DNA of 64,000 nt from Labia minor (GCA_963082975.1 OY720344.1:3273580-3337579), one strand, 5' to 3'. Shown: positions 47,853 to 60,299, counted from the first letter of the stretch. Notes: a model not told the origin generated them from the sequence alone. Translations and numbers: made by a program.

Positions 47853-48450
47853 TATTAAATGAATATAATTGAAATTTTAGTTTTAATTGCACTTTTTTTT
47901 TGGTTTTTATTTTATTTATTTTTATTGGAATTATTACAAATAATATACCGTTTAATACGTGAAAATAATAATAATAATAATAATAATTTATTAAATGAAT
48001 ATAATTGAAATTTTATTTTTTATTATTACATTTTTATTTTTATTTTTTAACGACCGACGATAGTAAGGGAGGTATTGTTTTCACACCAAATTTCACATGT
48101 GGAGATTTTTACATATCTCCACGAATCATGCATTTTCTTAACAGAATAAGATTTTTTACATATCACCACGAATCATGCACTTTGTATTGGTTTTATCCTC
48201 GGGAAAAATCATCTTTATTAGTTTTTTCTTAATTTAAAATTATATGACGTCATCTAGCCATTCATGACATCACAGCCAGCTCCTACTTATATATAAAATA
48301 AAATTAAAAATATTTATGTTATATCCATATCTGGTTTTTATTACATTAATAGATATAATTAAAATTATTTGAAATTGTTTCTGTAGCTGGAAATTAATTT
48401 ACTTAAAACCGTCAGTCGGTTCGGACCTGGCCACAGGTCAACTTATTTTG
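47752..48450 (-). mobile_element. Interspersed repeat family B, copy 2 (inverted), with a GACCCGGCAAAGC start
   Basis: From 48040 to 48450 this is the family B order inverted, ending GGACCTGGCCACAGGTCAAC. The left edge ACTAGCAGACCCGGCAAAGC followed by TTCGCTTTTGC and AAT repeats resembles a repeat terminus widespread in insect genomes. Whether it belongs to family B is uncertain. The frame at 48005-48232 is a reading of the repeat. Confidence 0.7.
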
Positions 48451-48837
48451 TTATTATAGGTATTTTCATTAAATTTATGTTATATCACACTCGTTAATCA
48501 ATTCATAATTTAAAATTGAACAATTTCCATCTCACCCTCCACCTCCATGTTTTTTTTAAAAATATATTCATTTCCATAATAAAAAAAAAATATTTTATTA
48601 AAAATTACATTTTATAAAATGCATTTTATATAACTTTTTACTGATATATTAATTATATTTATAAATTTTATAAATTTTTCATTAAAATCTTAAAAGAATT
48701 AAATTTAAATATTGTTTCTATCGGTTCGATTTCAAATCTATATAAAAACACCATTAATTATAAAAAAAATTAATATATATGATTTTCTTTAATTAATATA
48801 ATATTTATTTATAATAAATTGCAAGAAAAGCTTTTTG

Positions 48838-49015
48838 TAAAATGTTCACCTCCGCTCGACCCCGCCATACCCCTCTCCTGTCTCCTCCGCCTGACCCCAC
48901 CTGCATGCCTGCCGGCCGATGCGCTGCTGCCTCGAACGTATTCAGTTCTCATTCCCCTTGCAGTGCAAGACGCTCGCCGTCCTATTCACCGAAATCATCC
49001 CTTGGATCATTCACT
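48838..49015 (+). other. GC-rich island with a short open frame
   Basis: An abrupt GC-rich block (CGACCCCGCCATACCCC, CTGCCGGCCGATGCGCTGC) is surrounded by AT-rich DNA. The plus strand is open in two frames here, but neither shows a known product or a convincing splice context. It could be an old exon, a CpG-rich regulatory block or a transposon scrap. Confidence 0.3.
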
Positions 49016-49019
49016 AATC

Positions 49020-52000
49020 AAGAATTAATTGAAGATTTATTTATTTTATTAATTAAAACCAAGATTTTATTAGTAAACTTTCAAAAAAAAACAATATTTC
49101 AATATTTTTCATTGAAAAATTATATATGTATCTATATATATAATTATAAATTTTTAATCAAATTCTTTGAAAAGAATTAAAATCAATTTAAGATATAATG
49201 TTCTTTAAATATATTTATTAAATATTTTTTTAAATTAAAATCATCTTTAAAATGTTAAAATTATTTTAAAATTTTCTTTAAAAAATCTGTAATAATTATT
49301 AAATCTTTCACTATTTATTTTTAAAATTAATATAAAAAATAAATTTAAAATATTTTATTTATTATTTCTAATCTCATTAATACATACACGCTCTTCAGTG
49401 TGGATATCAATTTCTTCGTGTTGAATCCATGAATATAACACTGCAACATCCATCAATCAATCAATCAGTTGGTAAATTACCATTCAATTTTAATCAAGTT
49501 CATATTTTCACTTACCAACATCTCATCCTCTTTAATAATAATTTTGTTCTACGATTCTCGTATTATTATTTTATTGGAGTTTCTATTAAAAAAAACAAAA
49601 CAAATTTTGGATAAATTGAATGAAAAATTTTTCAAATCAGTTTTATTTAATCTCAATTTATTCCAGTGGCTTTATCACAGACTTTGTTCGATGAAAATGC
49701 TTCGAATAATTAAAATATTTTCTTTTTTAATTTGAAAATAAAACATTTTAAATCTATTATAGATATTTAAATCGATTTATTTATTTTAACATTTGAAATA
49801 TCATTGCAATTTTCAAAATTTAAATTTTATGAATATATTAAAGAACAACATTGCTTTCAATGTTTCAATATAAAATGATATTCAATTTGTAATCAATATA
49901 ATAATAAAATTAATATCATATAAAAATAAAGTGGTGGAAAATAGTATAAATAAGCCTTTATCATTGATTGACACAGGTGATTAGAATAACATTATCCAAA
50001 AAAAAAATATATAATACAATACTACTTTAAAGGGCATTTATATCCCTATTCATACTTAATAACATCATTAAAAAAAAACAATTCTGATAAAATTTCTTAA
50101 AATAAATAAATAAAAGCAATTTAATAAATTAGAATAGAAATATCCAAATGAAAAATGAATATTATTTTGTCAATTAATTATTATTATAATATAACACTTT
50201 TGGAAAGTAAATTAAGAGTATTTCTATTATATGTCAATTACACAGAAGAATATCTTCATGAAATTAATAAGATAAATGCAATTTATTTCCACTGTGGCAT
50301 CCCATAATCATTTTAATATTTAAGAAAGAAGAGATTTTTAGTTTTGTGGTGTTTTGTAGGAAATTTTTTAATCACTATTAATTGAGTATAATAACTTGTA
50401 AGTATTTCTATTAAAATCCACTCAAACACTTATGAATTGATTCATCTATTCATAAAATGGAGTGGCTCTAGGATAATTCTAGAATTTTAGTATTTTAATG
50501 TAATATTACTGAAAAAATAAAATAATATTTTTTTAAAACTTACACCTCTTCAATCATTCTAATGTTATTTATTTTATTTTTATATCTATTATATTTTTCT
50601 TTTTCTTAAATGACATTATTAATCTTATTGAATTTATTTTTTTATCCAGTCGAGTGAGATGGAATATCAATACAAGTCTTCGAGTTGAATCTGCGAGTTA
50701 TATCCAATTTTATTAACTTCGAGGTCAGTATTTATTATTAATTTGATATTTATTCAATTTATAATTATCTATTTTAAAATTTTATCATCTAATATGTTAT
50801 TTTTTTTCTTCCATTTCATGATTCAATCTTCGTACCTTTTACTGGATGTTGATTCCAATTCTTGATTATCTTCTCATCTCTGATGATGATGAAATGACCT
50901 TCATACAGCTCACCAAATGTAAGTAATCATCGTTATTTATTTATTTAGCATGGCACAAATTCAAATAGGAATAAATTTTTATTAATTTCAATTTCTAAAT
51001 AAAATATTTCAAGTAAAATTTAACATACATAACAGTAATTATATTTGATTTATGATTGATTGATTTTCTTTATTTTTATAATATTAATTAGAAAATTATA
51101 GGGAAATATATTCTAGAATTTAGTGAGATTAGGGGATTTCAGATTACATATCTCAAGAATGAGTATCATTGATAAAGGAAGCAGAAGAGAGAAAGGTAAT
51201 TAGAATTGCGTTACACTGGGGGGGGGGGGGGCTAATCATTGGAATATACTTATATTTTGTTGTTAGAGATTTTCAGGAGGTTGCTTCTTCCTTCCATCGA
51301 AGGATGCTGGTTCTCATCCTACTAATCCATAGATTAGTTTAGAATTATTAAATAGAAAAGTGTGGGTGGATAAAGCAAGTGCCATGCCAATATTATAAGA
51401 GAAGGGTTGTATTAATTGCATGCCATGTCTGAATTGTGCCTTTTTGTATTGCTGAGAATGTAGTTGAGGTGGATCGAATGAACGAGCATTCGGGAAGGTA
51501 ATTCAGCACAGTTCCGAAATGGGAATAGCCTGAATAGGAACAAATTGTTGGATACCTTTGGAGCGTAGGATAGAAGATTCGATTAGCATGGGCGGAGTGG
51601 ATCACTCCTAATAGTGGAGACCATGCATCTTCTTAGGTAGGCAGGTTTTATTTCAGGTTGCCCCGAATGTGGCGGTTTCATTTCGAAATCCAAAAAATCA
51701 AAGGCATTCTCAGCTGATTCAAAAAGGCGTACAGACCTAACGCCTTATTTTTTTAATATTTTTTTTTTAAGGCGAACTTTCTTTTTCATTACATATTCCA
51801 AATTCCGTAAGGAGAGGCTTGGAAGGGCTAATTTATGGGGATAGGAGGAGGCCCTATTAAAAATTCAATTGTTTTTTTTTGATTTTATTATTAATTAAAA
51901 AAAAATAATTGAATATCGTGATTATTTTCTTTAATTTTTACTATCTCGTTTATTTTCTTTTTGAAATATTCAATATATGTATAATTTAATGATTTTTACA

Positions 52001-52100
52001 TTTTAAAGATTTTACTATTTAGGTAGAATCATTTATTAATTAAAATTATTATTATTATTGAATTTAAAATGAAAATTCAAAAACATAATATATTATATAT
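49020..52100. other. Intergenic, no supported gene
   Basis: Long AT-rich stretch. A GC-richer part at 51390-51680 contains a minus-strand open frame of 70 codons with no recognisable product. A G run lies at 51221-51232. Confidence 0.5.
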
Positions 52101-52234
52101 ATATAAATATTGTATTGTAATTTTATGTATATACCTCCTTATAAGTAACCAATGTAACCATTGTAACCATGAATAGACTTTTTACCAAAATATTACTAAT
52201 TAAATTAATTTTGGATAAATTAATTTTGAATTTA

Positions 52235-52460
52235 ACTACACTACAACCTTCCCTGGGATGCCCACAACAATCCCTGGAAATTTCATCGCAATCGGACGGG
52301 TAGTTTTTGAGTTTAGGCGAGACACACACACAGACATTGCCTTTTATATATATAGATAGATATACAGGTAATATCAATGATTTATTGGTAAAATAAGAAG
52401 TAAGGGAAGGCATAGTGGGAGCAAAACAATACCTCCCTTACTATCGTCGGTCGGTAAAAA
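52235..52460 (-). mobile_element. Repeat fragment with family B terminus
   Basis: CAATCGGACGGGTAGTTTTT and an ACACAGAC tract precede TATAGATAGAT. At 52433-52459 is CCTCCCTTACTATCGTCGGT, the family B terminal block also present at 48055, 60890 and 61730. Confidence 0.5.
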
Positions 52461-52810
52461 GACCTATTTTTAGCAAAAAATTTTTTCCATACAAGTTTTT
52501 ATTTTTTTCTTATTCTTGCTATAGAAAAGATTAATGAACACAAAAAAAAGAAATTCTAAAGGTAGATTTAAGTGGGAGTGGTCGGGACATGAAAAAGTAC
52601 TGGAACGCGTTCCGGTTCTGAAAAAAGGTAAGGGAACGTTGTTCCCCCGCGTTCCCCTCCCCCACTGGGTAATATATAATATATTTACATCTTAATAAAT
52701 AATAACATAAATAATAAATGAATAAAATTAATTTTTAAATCAAAATTAAAAATAATCCAATCCAATAACTATGTACATATATACCTATATATATATATAT
52801 ATATATATAT

Positions 52811-53549
52811 TGTAATATATAATCCTAAAAAATACATTTTTTATGTATATAAGGGTGCGAAAGCGAGAACTTTCATTTTTGAACACGTGCTAAATTGAAG
52901 AAAAAGACGATTGGTCATGGGACATGTGTCTGCACATGTACAGAGACCCATCCATGTGTTCAAAGTGGGGGAAAGGTTTCATTATTGGTGAAAATGATAT
53001 TTGAGTTAGTCTTGATCAGGCATTGGAGGGAGACATACATATCCCTGCAGGAAGGACATCATACACAACCCCTTTTTTGAGAAATGTTGCTGCACAATAG
53101 ATGTTCCAGTTAAATCCGCAGGAAGACAATCAGGACTCAAGTCTCCAATGAACTCTCCATTCCTTTCTTTCATGCTAAGTGATAACACTTTCATAATTAA
53201 TAATTAATTATAATTGCAATTGCTAAAATATAAATTAAATTTCTTTTAATTTATATTTCTATTTTTTACGGTACCTTTCAATATGTTCTATTTTATATTA
53301 ATTTCATTATTATCTATTTTGTAAATTTAAGTCTCCTAGTTTTATTAAATAAATAATTTGTTATAATTTTATATAAGCATTTCAAATTGAACCTATTCAA
53401 TCTTATTATTTCCCATATCAACCTACGCGGATTCAATAACCTTTTTAATTATCCAAAATTCATCCAGAGTGCTACCAATTAATTAAACTAATTTTATAAT
53501 CCATTTTTTTCTTATAAAATACCAACCCCCTTCTATTTTATATACGACA
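52811..53549 (+). repeat. 5' LTR of the non-autonomous element
   Basis: It starts TG and ends CA. It carries TATATAAGGGTGCGAAAGCG as a likely TATA/start region. Compared with the 3' LTR the first 350 bases are almost identical, while the last 60 or so before TATACGACA differ strongly. The short frame starting at 52895 is broken here by a longer T run (7 rather than 5) than in the other LTR. Confidence 0.88.
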
Positions 53550-53568
53550 TGGAGGTCCTCCACCTCGA
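53550..53568 (+). other. Primer-binding site
   Basis: TGGAGGTCCTCCACCTCGA abuts the 5' LTR. TGG followed by a stretch complementary to a tRNA 3' acceptor end is the normal start site for minus-strand DNA synthesis. The tRNA cannot be named from here. Confidence 0.6.
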
Positions 53569-53697
53569 ATTGAATTAAAACTGGAAATGGTTGATTTGGC
53601 AAAATAAAGTTGGATACGTTCAGTTTATATATTAATTTTAATAGTTTGAAATATTTTTTTTCTTTTTGTGAAAAATTCAATTTAAATTTTTTTTATT

Positions 53698-53735
<38 letters not shown>

Positions 53736-53911
53736 TTTATGTCTGTTTTATTGAATTTTTATAGGATTTATTTGATTTTGACTTCTTATATTAGTTGATT
53801 TTGCGGGATTCTATTTCTGGAAAATTAAAAGCAAATTGCCTATTGTTTATAATATTCAATTTTTGTCGCGGTAAAAAATTGATATAGTTTTTCATGCCTT
53901 TCTGATTATTA

Positions 53912-54865
53912 ATGAATAAAAGTAATAATAATAATAATAATAAAATGCAAACGGCTAAGGAACCTAGTGTAAAGGAAATGCTCCAACAAATTCTGGACCT
54001 AATGTATACTAATTTAAACAGAACGGGGGAGGCAAGCACAAATAGGCAAAATTTAAAAGAAAATAACCATCAGCAAATCGAAAAAATAGAGGGTCAAAAT
54101 GTAAATGTATCATTGTTAGACAATATACCGATAGATGAAATTAAAGAAATAAATAATGAATTGGAAAATAGAGAAAGTGAAATAATAGACCAGGTACCAG
54201 AAATATTGAATTTAAAAGAAAGCATTGACCAGGCCCCGGAGGCAATGTCTATTAACAATATTCAAATTGCAAAAAGTCCAAATAGGAATAACAATAAAGA
54301 AATGACAAAGAAAAAGATGCAAGTTGACCCATTAAAGATAATTTCCATTGAGCCAGCACAGGTAAGCCATTGGAAGGATATGCCTATTGTTATTGTAGGA
54401 GTAGTGTCCAGCAAAGAAATACAAAAGAAACTAAAAATAAAAAGTGCAAATAAGGCAATTGATAAAGTGAAAACCCACACCCCCCTTAGGCCCATTTATA
54501 TTAGGGTAAATAACAACTATAATTCCTTAAGAATCTCCTCTAAAAAATTCACGGGCGTAAAATCAACGAAATTTTTAATAAAAATATATAATGGAAACAT
54601 GACTTCGCACAGTTCGAGACGTTCGAAGCAATGCACACCTCCCAAATTTTTTTATATAAATAAATTAGAATACAAATACAAAATTAAATATCATATTATT
54701 TTGGATTATATTAGATCATGGCAAATGGCCCCGTCACTTTCTCCACACATTAATAAGATAAGGAGAAAGATATCAAAGAAATGGAAATATCATTTAAGAC
54801 GGGCGTGGACAAAATTTAAATTTAAATTGTATAAATTTTTTTTATTTCGGCATATTATAATATAA
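53912..54865 (+). CDS. Single ORF of the non-autonomous LTR element (317 aa, unknown)
   Basis: The ORF begins ATG at 53912 and stops at 54863-54865. It opens with a run of Asn (residues 5-10), then a helical PSVKEMLQQILDLMYTNL segment and a long Asn/Glu/Ile-rich region with repeated DQVPEILNLKES and DQAPEAMS phrases. A Lys-rich half follows with DMPIVIVGVVSSKEIQKKLK, and the very basic end holds KKWKYHLRRAWTKFKFK. There is no zinc knuckle, protease DTG, YxDD or integrase motif. A Gag-like, nucleic-acid-binding role is plausible from position and charge but not shown. It may instead be a fusion left by deletion of pol. Confidence 0.6.
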   Translation: MNKSNNNNNNKMQTAKEPSVKEMLQQILDLMYTNLNRTGEASTNRQNLKENNHQQIEKIEGQNVNVSLLDNIPIDEIKEINNELENRESEIIDQVPEILNLKESIDQAPEAMSINNIQIAKSPNRNNNKEMTKKKMQVDPLKIISIEPAQVSHWKDMPIVIVGVVSSKEIQKKLKIKSANKAIDKVKTHTPLRPIYIRVNNNYNSLRISSKKFTGVKSTKFLIKIYNGNMTSHSSRRSKQCTPPKFFYINKLEYKYKIKYHIILDYIRSWQMAPSLSPHINKIRRKISKKWKYHLRRAWTKFKFKLYKFFLFRHIII

Positions 54866-55317
54866 GTTTATTTTTTTTTCTTCTCTATTAGTTTTAGGAG
54901 GTACCTTAATAGTTAGAAAGAGTGCAAAATTGTATTAATTGTTATAAATTCCTTTTCGATATCCACCGACCACAAAGGTAATCCAAATAAATTCGATTTG
55001 ATAATTAATAAAAAAAAAAAAAAAAATAAATAATTAAAATAAAAACAATTTGCTTGAATTTATAAGAAATAGAATTTCGAAAAATTAAATAAGAAAATTA
55101 AACCATTTGATGTAATATAAAAAAAAAAATAAAAAATAAATAAATTACTGTTATTGTTATGTGAAAATTGAAGTGTTTGTGTTCAGTGCAGTGATATTAA
55201 ATAATAATTTTTGAGCAAGATACTTAAGTGAAAAACATTGTGTTTAATAATTATATATAAAAAAAAAAAAAATTATGCATTTCATTTAAATTTTTTTTTT
55301 CTCCATAAACTAAAGGA

Positions 55318-56056
55318 TGTAATATATAATCCTAAAAAATACATTTTTTATGTATATAAGGGTGCGAAAGCGAGAACTTTCATTTTTGAACACGTGCTAA
55401 ATTGAAGAAAAAGACGATTGGTCATGGGACATGTGTCTGCACATGTACAGAGACCCATCCATGTGTTCAAAGTGGGGGAAAGGTTTCATTATTGGTGAAA
55501 ATGATATTTGAGTTAGTCTTGATCAGGCATTGGAGGGAGACATACATATCCCTGCAGGAAGGACATCATACACAACCCCTTTTTGAGAAATGTTGCTGCA
55601 CAATAGATGTTCCAGTTAAATCCGCAGGAAGACAATCAGGACTCAAGTCTCCAATGAACTCTCCATTCCTTTCTTTCATGCTAAGTGATAACACTTTCAT
55701 AATTAATAATTAATTATAATTGCAATTGCTAAAATATAAATTAAATTTCTTTTAAGTTATATTTCTATTTTACGGTACCTTTCAATATGTTCTATTTTAT
55801 ATTAATTTCATTATTATCTATTTTGTAAATTTAAGTCTCCTAGTTTTATTAAATAAATAATTTGTTATAATTTTATATATAAGCATTTTTCATATTGAAC
55901 CTATTCAATTTTATATTTCCCATATCAACCTACGCGGATTCAATAACCCATTTAATTATCCAAAATTCATCCAGAGTGCTACCAATTAATTAAACTTATT
56001 GTTTTAACCAAATTTTCTCATAAAATACCTGCCCACTTTACCTCTTATATACGACA
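55318..56056 (+). repeat. 3' LTR of the non-autonomous element
   Basis: Same length and termini as the 5' LTR. A weak purine tract (AAAGGA) precedes it at 55312-55317. A 103-codon frame from 55402 is open here, but it is a reading of LTR sequence and is broken in the other copy. Confidence 0.88.
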
Positions 56057-56511
56057 ATATATATATATATATATATATCACAATGTGTGTGTGTGTGTGT
56101 GTGATATGAAATAATTTAAATAATAATTGTAATAAAATTAATCTGGACCAATTGAAATGTTACATGATTTCTGTAATAGGGTTATACTTCATCGTATATG
56201 TTCCAATTTCTTCTTCTGATTAGTTAGTAAAAAAATAAAAATCTCTCATCATGATTGGACCAAATCAACCGTGTCATGTCTTATGAGATTATTTATCATA
56301 AAAATATTTAAAAAAAAATATTCTATGTAAGTAATAGAATTATTTATTTCAAATAATTTTAGAAGGGATTGATGATATCCATTTGGGTAGGCATTCATTG
56401 ATCGTGTGAACAGTGTTTTTCTTTTTTCTTTTTCTTTTTGTTCAATGCCGCTGGGTGTACGCGAATAACATGCAAACCTCAAATCTCATCGAAAGTTTGT
56501 TCTTTTTTTTG

Positions 56512-56545
<34 letters not shown>

Positions 56546-56677
56546 GAGATAGTCGAGCAATATTTCACGTTGGACTCAATCATTTGTACACGTCAATCAG
56601 AAGACAAGGAGCGATGTTGAATGCAGTGGCCAGATGCTTCCTTCTGCTAGTCACCCACTAAAAGTGAAGAGAAAAAA
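56057..56677. other. Intergenic with microsatellites
   Basis: TA tract 56057-56078, (GT)n 56084-56103, (TC)n 56513-56529 then TA to 56545. No gene is seen. Confidence 0.6.
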
Positions 56678-57270
56678 GCTGGAGTGTCTCCACTCGACTA
56701 TCTCGAAAATTTGAATTGGATTAAATAACATAATATTTATATTATATTTAAATTAAATTTAATTATTTATAAATTATAAATTAAAATTAATAAATAAGAT
56801 TTATTAAATCAGCGCATGTTTGGCTGCCTTTGTTGATGGCACTACGTCACGTGTTGGCGCGTTAGATTTGCAGTGTTAAAAAATGAATTCTGGTACTTTC
56901 AGCGATCCAATCAAGCTGAAAATCTATATATAGCAGTTTTATACAATTTTTAATCATGAGAAAAACTATCAAACCTATATCTTTATTTTTACGGTCACTT
57001 TAGAGAAAAAAAATCAAAATATTTTAGGTAATGACCCTCTTTCGGTTGAGTTACATTTCTCAAAAGTGGATAGAAAACTACGAATTTTGAATAATGCCCA
57101 TGTACCAAATTTCATGATTCTAGCTCAAACCGTTTTTGCGTAATCTTGTCTACATACATACACACATACACACATACACACACACATACACATACCCACT
57201 CACACACACAAACATTTTTCTCAGCCTTAGAGAAAATGATTCAGGAACTTTGAAAACGTATAAAAACATC
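56678..57270 (+). mobile_element. Interspersed repeat family A, copy 4
   Basis: Starts GGAGTGTCTCCACTCGACTA and runs through all family blocks to GTAATCTTGTCTACATACAT. An (AC)n tract at 57158-57212 follows, then TCAGCCTTAGAGAAAATGA and ACGTATAAAAACATCAAAA. Near full length, direct orientation. Confidence 0.82.
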
Positions 57271-57274
57271 AAAA

Positions 57275-57884
57275 TTTTTATAAAATTAAATATAATAAAT
57301 AATTACTTAGTAATTGGTGTTTGTATAAATAATAAGATAGATAATCATTTATAAATAAGAAATTCAATACAAATTAAATAGAGCTAAAATAATCAATAGA
57401 CAGGCAATCTTTTGCGATAATATAGTAAGTTATATCCTAATCACTTACTCCCACTATTAAAACATTCATTTCAAAATATCTATTATAGATTTCAATTTGA
57501 CAACAACAAATGGTCTTTTAACTTTAATAGAAATTTCCAAAGAGACCACTCACTCTATTCACTAAGTATTCGTATATAATAATTTTTATTTCAAAGCAAC
57601 CAATGATTGATGATTAATTTACTAAAAAAAATTAATTTTAAACAAGTAATTTAACAGTATTATTTTTAAGTAAATAAAAGAAAAGAAATGATAATAAATG
57701 AATAATAATAATAAATAATTAAGAAATTAAAAACAAAATAAAAATATTATTTCAATTAAAAAAAAAATATTGTTGTGAACTCAAATTGTTTCTTGAAATA
57801 TAAGATAAGAACTAAGATATGCTACTAAAAATTTTCTTTTCTCTCTCTCCACATTTGTTTTTCCAAATATTACTTAATATATAT
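57275..57884. other. Intergenic AT-rich DNA
   Basis: No frame, repeat terminus or regulatory block stands out. Confidence 0.6.
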
Positions 57885-58167
57885 AAAACCCCTGAATTTG
57901 TACGTCCTACGCAAGGAAAACGCCTATCAAGCCGGTTATATCAAAGAGGTGTTCTATGATCAGTAGAACGGGTCCTCTCCACCTTTATCTTGATTTTCTT
58001 GAGCGGAGGCGCTATCAAGTAGTTTTTCCCCAATATTGTTCCCGGAGGGTGGATTGACTCCGTCCCATAGACCCCAGCTAGGAAAATTCCCTTGCCAGGC
58101 CCGGGACTTGAACCCAGGACCATGTGAATGTGAAGCAGGTTGGCTACCCACACACCCAATGGCGCCT
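57885..58167 (-). mobile_element. tRNA-like SINE, copy 5
   Basis: On the minus strand it opens GGCGCCATTGGGTGTGTGGG, with B box GGGTTCAAGTCCCGGGCC, and ends ACGTACAAATTCAGGGG then TTTT. TA-rich flanks hide the target duplication. The frames at 57941-58326 are readings of it. Confidence 0.88.
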
Positions 58168-58759
58168 TCCTATATATATATATATATATATATTATAGTT
58201 GAATTAATCAATCAAACAATTTCCTCTTTCTCTTGTAATATATATATATTTCCGGATTATTTTCGACGTTTTGGCGTTCACTGTGATGTCATCTTCAAGA
58301 GAGCAAGAATGTTTAGAGACAATTAGAAAACAACCTAGAATCCTAAAATTCCTTTCTCTTCTAATGTTTACTTTTATTATTTATTTATATATATAATAAA
58401 TAATCACTTTTTTATTTATTATATTTATTTCTATTTAATTTATTACATGTTACTTGTAGTTATGTCGATCATTTTTCTTTTTCTTTAAATTTTACATAAA
58501 AATAATGAAAAAATAAATGTAATTAAAATAATTGCATATATTTTCAGTTCTATTTTCAATAATATATATAGATATGTAAGTATATATATAATAAGTATCT
58601 TTTTCCGTTTTAGATTTTTTTTTTTTTAATTTCACCACCCCCTGCGGTTACAAAGATTATCTAACAAAAATATAAATTATTCTCACGAAAGATTTATTTA
58701 ATTTACATGAATGCATTTAAAGTATTTTGATAAATTTCAAGTTAAAAATGCATTCTTGG

Positions 58760-59030
58760 GGTGTTAATCGGTTGACACCTTGGAATAGGATAAAAGGTGT
58801 TTGACTCGTAAATCATTCTGCCTGTTGTCCATTGCGTGACGAGTCGCTACCGCCAATCGCCCCAAGCAATAAATGGAAAAATTTTTTCACGACCTCAAGC
58901 CTGCCATTAATAATTTATAGCTATTATTTTGGCTGCGAGGTATATTAATCGCCTTCGTATGTAAATAGATGATTTTTCTTACATGAATCAAGTAGCTGGC
59001 GGCGTCAATGGTACATACAACCGAATAAAA
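58760..59030. promoter_or_regulatory. Candidate conserved non-coding element
   Basis: A sharply bounded block of complex, GC-balanced sequence lies between AT-rich repeats, with no long frame and no transposon ends. It contains the imperfect palindrome GTGTTAATCGGTTGACAC, the homeodomain-like CCATTAATAATTTATAG, ACGAGTCGCTACCGCC and GTAGCTGGCGGCGTCAAT. The texture is that of insect developmental enhancers. Function and target gene are inferred only. Confidence 0.4.
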
Positions 59031-59034
59031 TAAT

Positions 59035-59430
59035 AATAATCATAATAATATTAATAAAAGGGTTTGTGCTTGCCCAGATGTACAATACCATATACGTATT
59101 TATGTACGAGTATGTATGTATGTATGTATGTATAATCTTTGAATCCCCCCACTCTCTCTCTCTCTCTCTTTAGTTATTGCAAAACTGACCTGAAAATTCC
59201 ATATAGGTTAATTTTTATTATTATTATTATTATTATTTTTTTTTTTTTAAAAAAAATTATACTCGTTCAAAGTTTGACTTGAGCACGTCTTTAGTTCAAA
59301 GATGCACAGGAATTTATTTATTGATGGGCTTTGTTTTTCTTGCCCTTAAGGTTTTATTAGATATTGTACAAAGGGGTCAACAACAACAATAACAACAACA
59401 TCAACATCAAATATCTCATCTCTAGATCTT
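59035..59430. other. Intergenic with microsatellites
   Basis: Contains ATGT repeats at 59110-59131, TC at 59152-59169, ATT at 59216-59236 and CAACAA at 59380-59409. No gene is seen. Confidence 0.6.
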
Positions 59431-59431
59431 G

Positions 59432-59876
59432 GATTAAATAACATAATATATTGTATTTAAATTAAATTTAATTAATTATAAATTATAAATTAAAATTAAT
59501 AAATAAGATTTATTAAATCAGCGCATGTTTGGCTCTTTGTTGATAGAACCACGTCACGTGTTGGCGCGTGAGATTTGCAGTGTTAAAAAATGAATTCTGG
59601 TCCTTTCAGCGATTCAATCAAGCTGAAATACTATATATAGCAGTTTTATACAATTTTTAATCATATGAAAAACTATCAAACCTATATCTTTATTTTTACG
59701 GTCAATTTAGAGAAAAAAAATCAAAACGTTGTAGGTAATGACTCTCTTCCGGTTGAGCTTCATTTCTCAAAAGTTGATAGAAAACTACAAATTTTGAATA
59801 ATGCCCGTGTGTACCAAATTTCATGATTCTAGCTCAAACCGTTTTTGCGTAATCTTGTCTACATACACACACACAG
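59432..59876 (+). mobile_element. Interspersed repeat family A, copy 5
   Basis: Begins at GGATTAAATAACATAATATA and carries GCGCATGTTTGGCTCTTTG, TTGCAGTGTTAAAAAATG, TATATAGCAGTTTTATAC, TTTTACGGTCAATTTAGAG and GTAATCTTGTCTACATACAC. It is truncated in its (AC) tract, so the right third is missing. Confidence 0.82.
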
Positions 59877-60299
59877 TAAAAAAAACAATCTACTAATCAC
59901 TATCTACATATGATATTAATAATAATTAAAGCCGTGATTAGTATTCATTGTCACGTGTCAAGTGTCGCTTATTGATCATTTTCTTCCTCCTTTTAATTTA
60001 AAAATAAATAAATAAATAAATAAAATAATAAAATAAATAAATAAAAAACAAGTGTTAATATATTCTAACAAGGTGTTATAATAATATATGTAGTGCTTGT
60101 TAGAGAAAAAAAAATTATTTTAATATATTTTAATTTTATACAATAAACAATTTAGGAGCAACAAAAATATTCTTTTTACTTTGCCGAAGGTAAAAAAAAA
60201 TGAGGAGAAAGATGTACCCGTTTGGACACCCCATTTCTTGTATAATAATATCTATAATAAAACTCTATTTCTAATAGTATAACTCTATAACCTTTCTTG

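Larger units (their letters stand above)
52811..56056 (+). mobile_element. Complete non-autonomous LTR retrotransposon (3.25 kb)
   Basis: Two direct LTRs of 739 bp (52811-53549 and 55318-56056) begin TGTAATATATAATCC and end TATACGACA. A primer-binding site starts immediately after the first LTR. The 1768-bp interior has room for a single ORF of 317 codons and shows no protease, reverse transcriptase, RNase H or integrase motif. ATAT is present on both sides, but inside TA repeats it cannot be proved to be the target duplication; the 13-kb solo LTR supports a 4-bp ATAT duplication for the family. A 4-bp ATAT target is known in some Ty3/gypsy elements, so that class is the likelier source of its enzymes. 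Confidence 0.88.

Noticed and set aside
51393-51605. 70-codon minus-strand frame in GC-richer DNA
   Set aside because: No recognisable domain on either strand; could be an old transposon. Left as intergenic.
52895-55713. Cys-rich frame MKKKTIGHGTCVCTCTETH present twice
   Set aside because: It is LTR sequence repeated at both ends of one element and is frameshifted in one LTR; no sign of selection as a protein.
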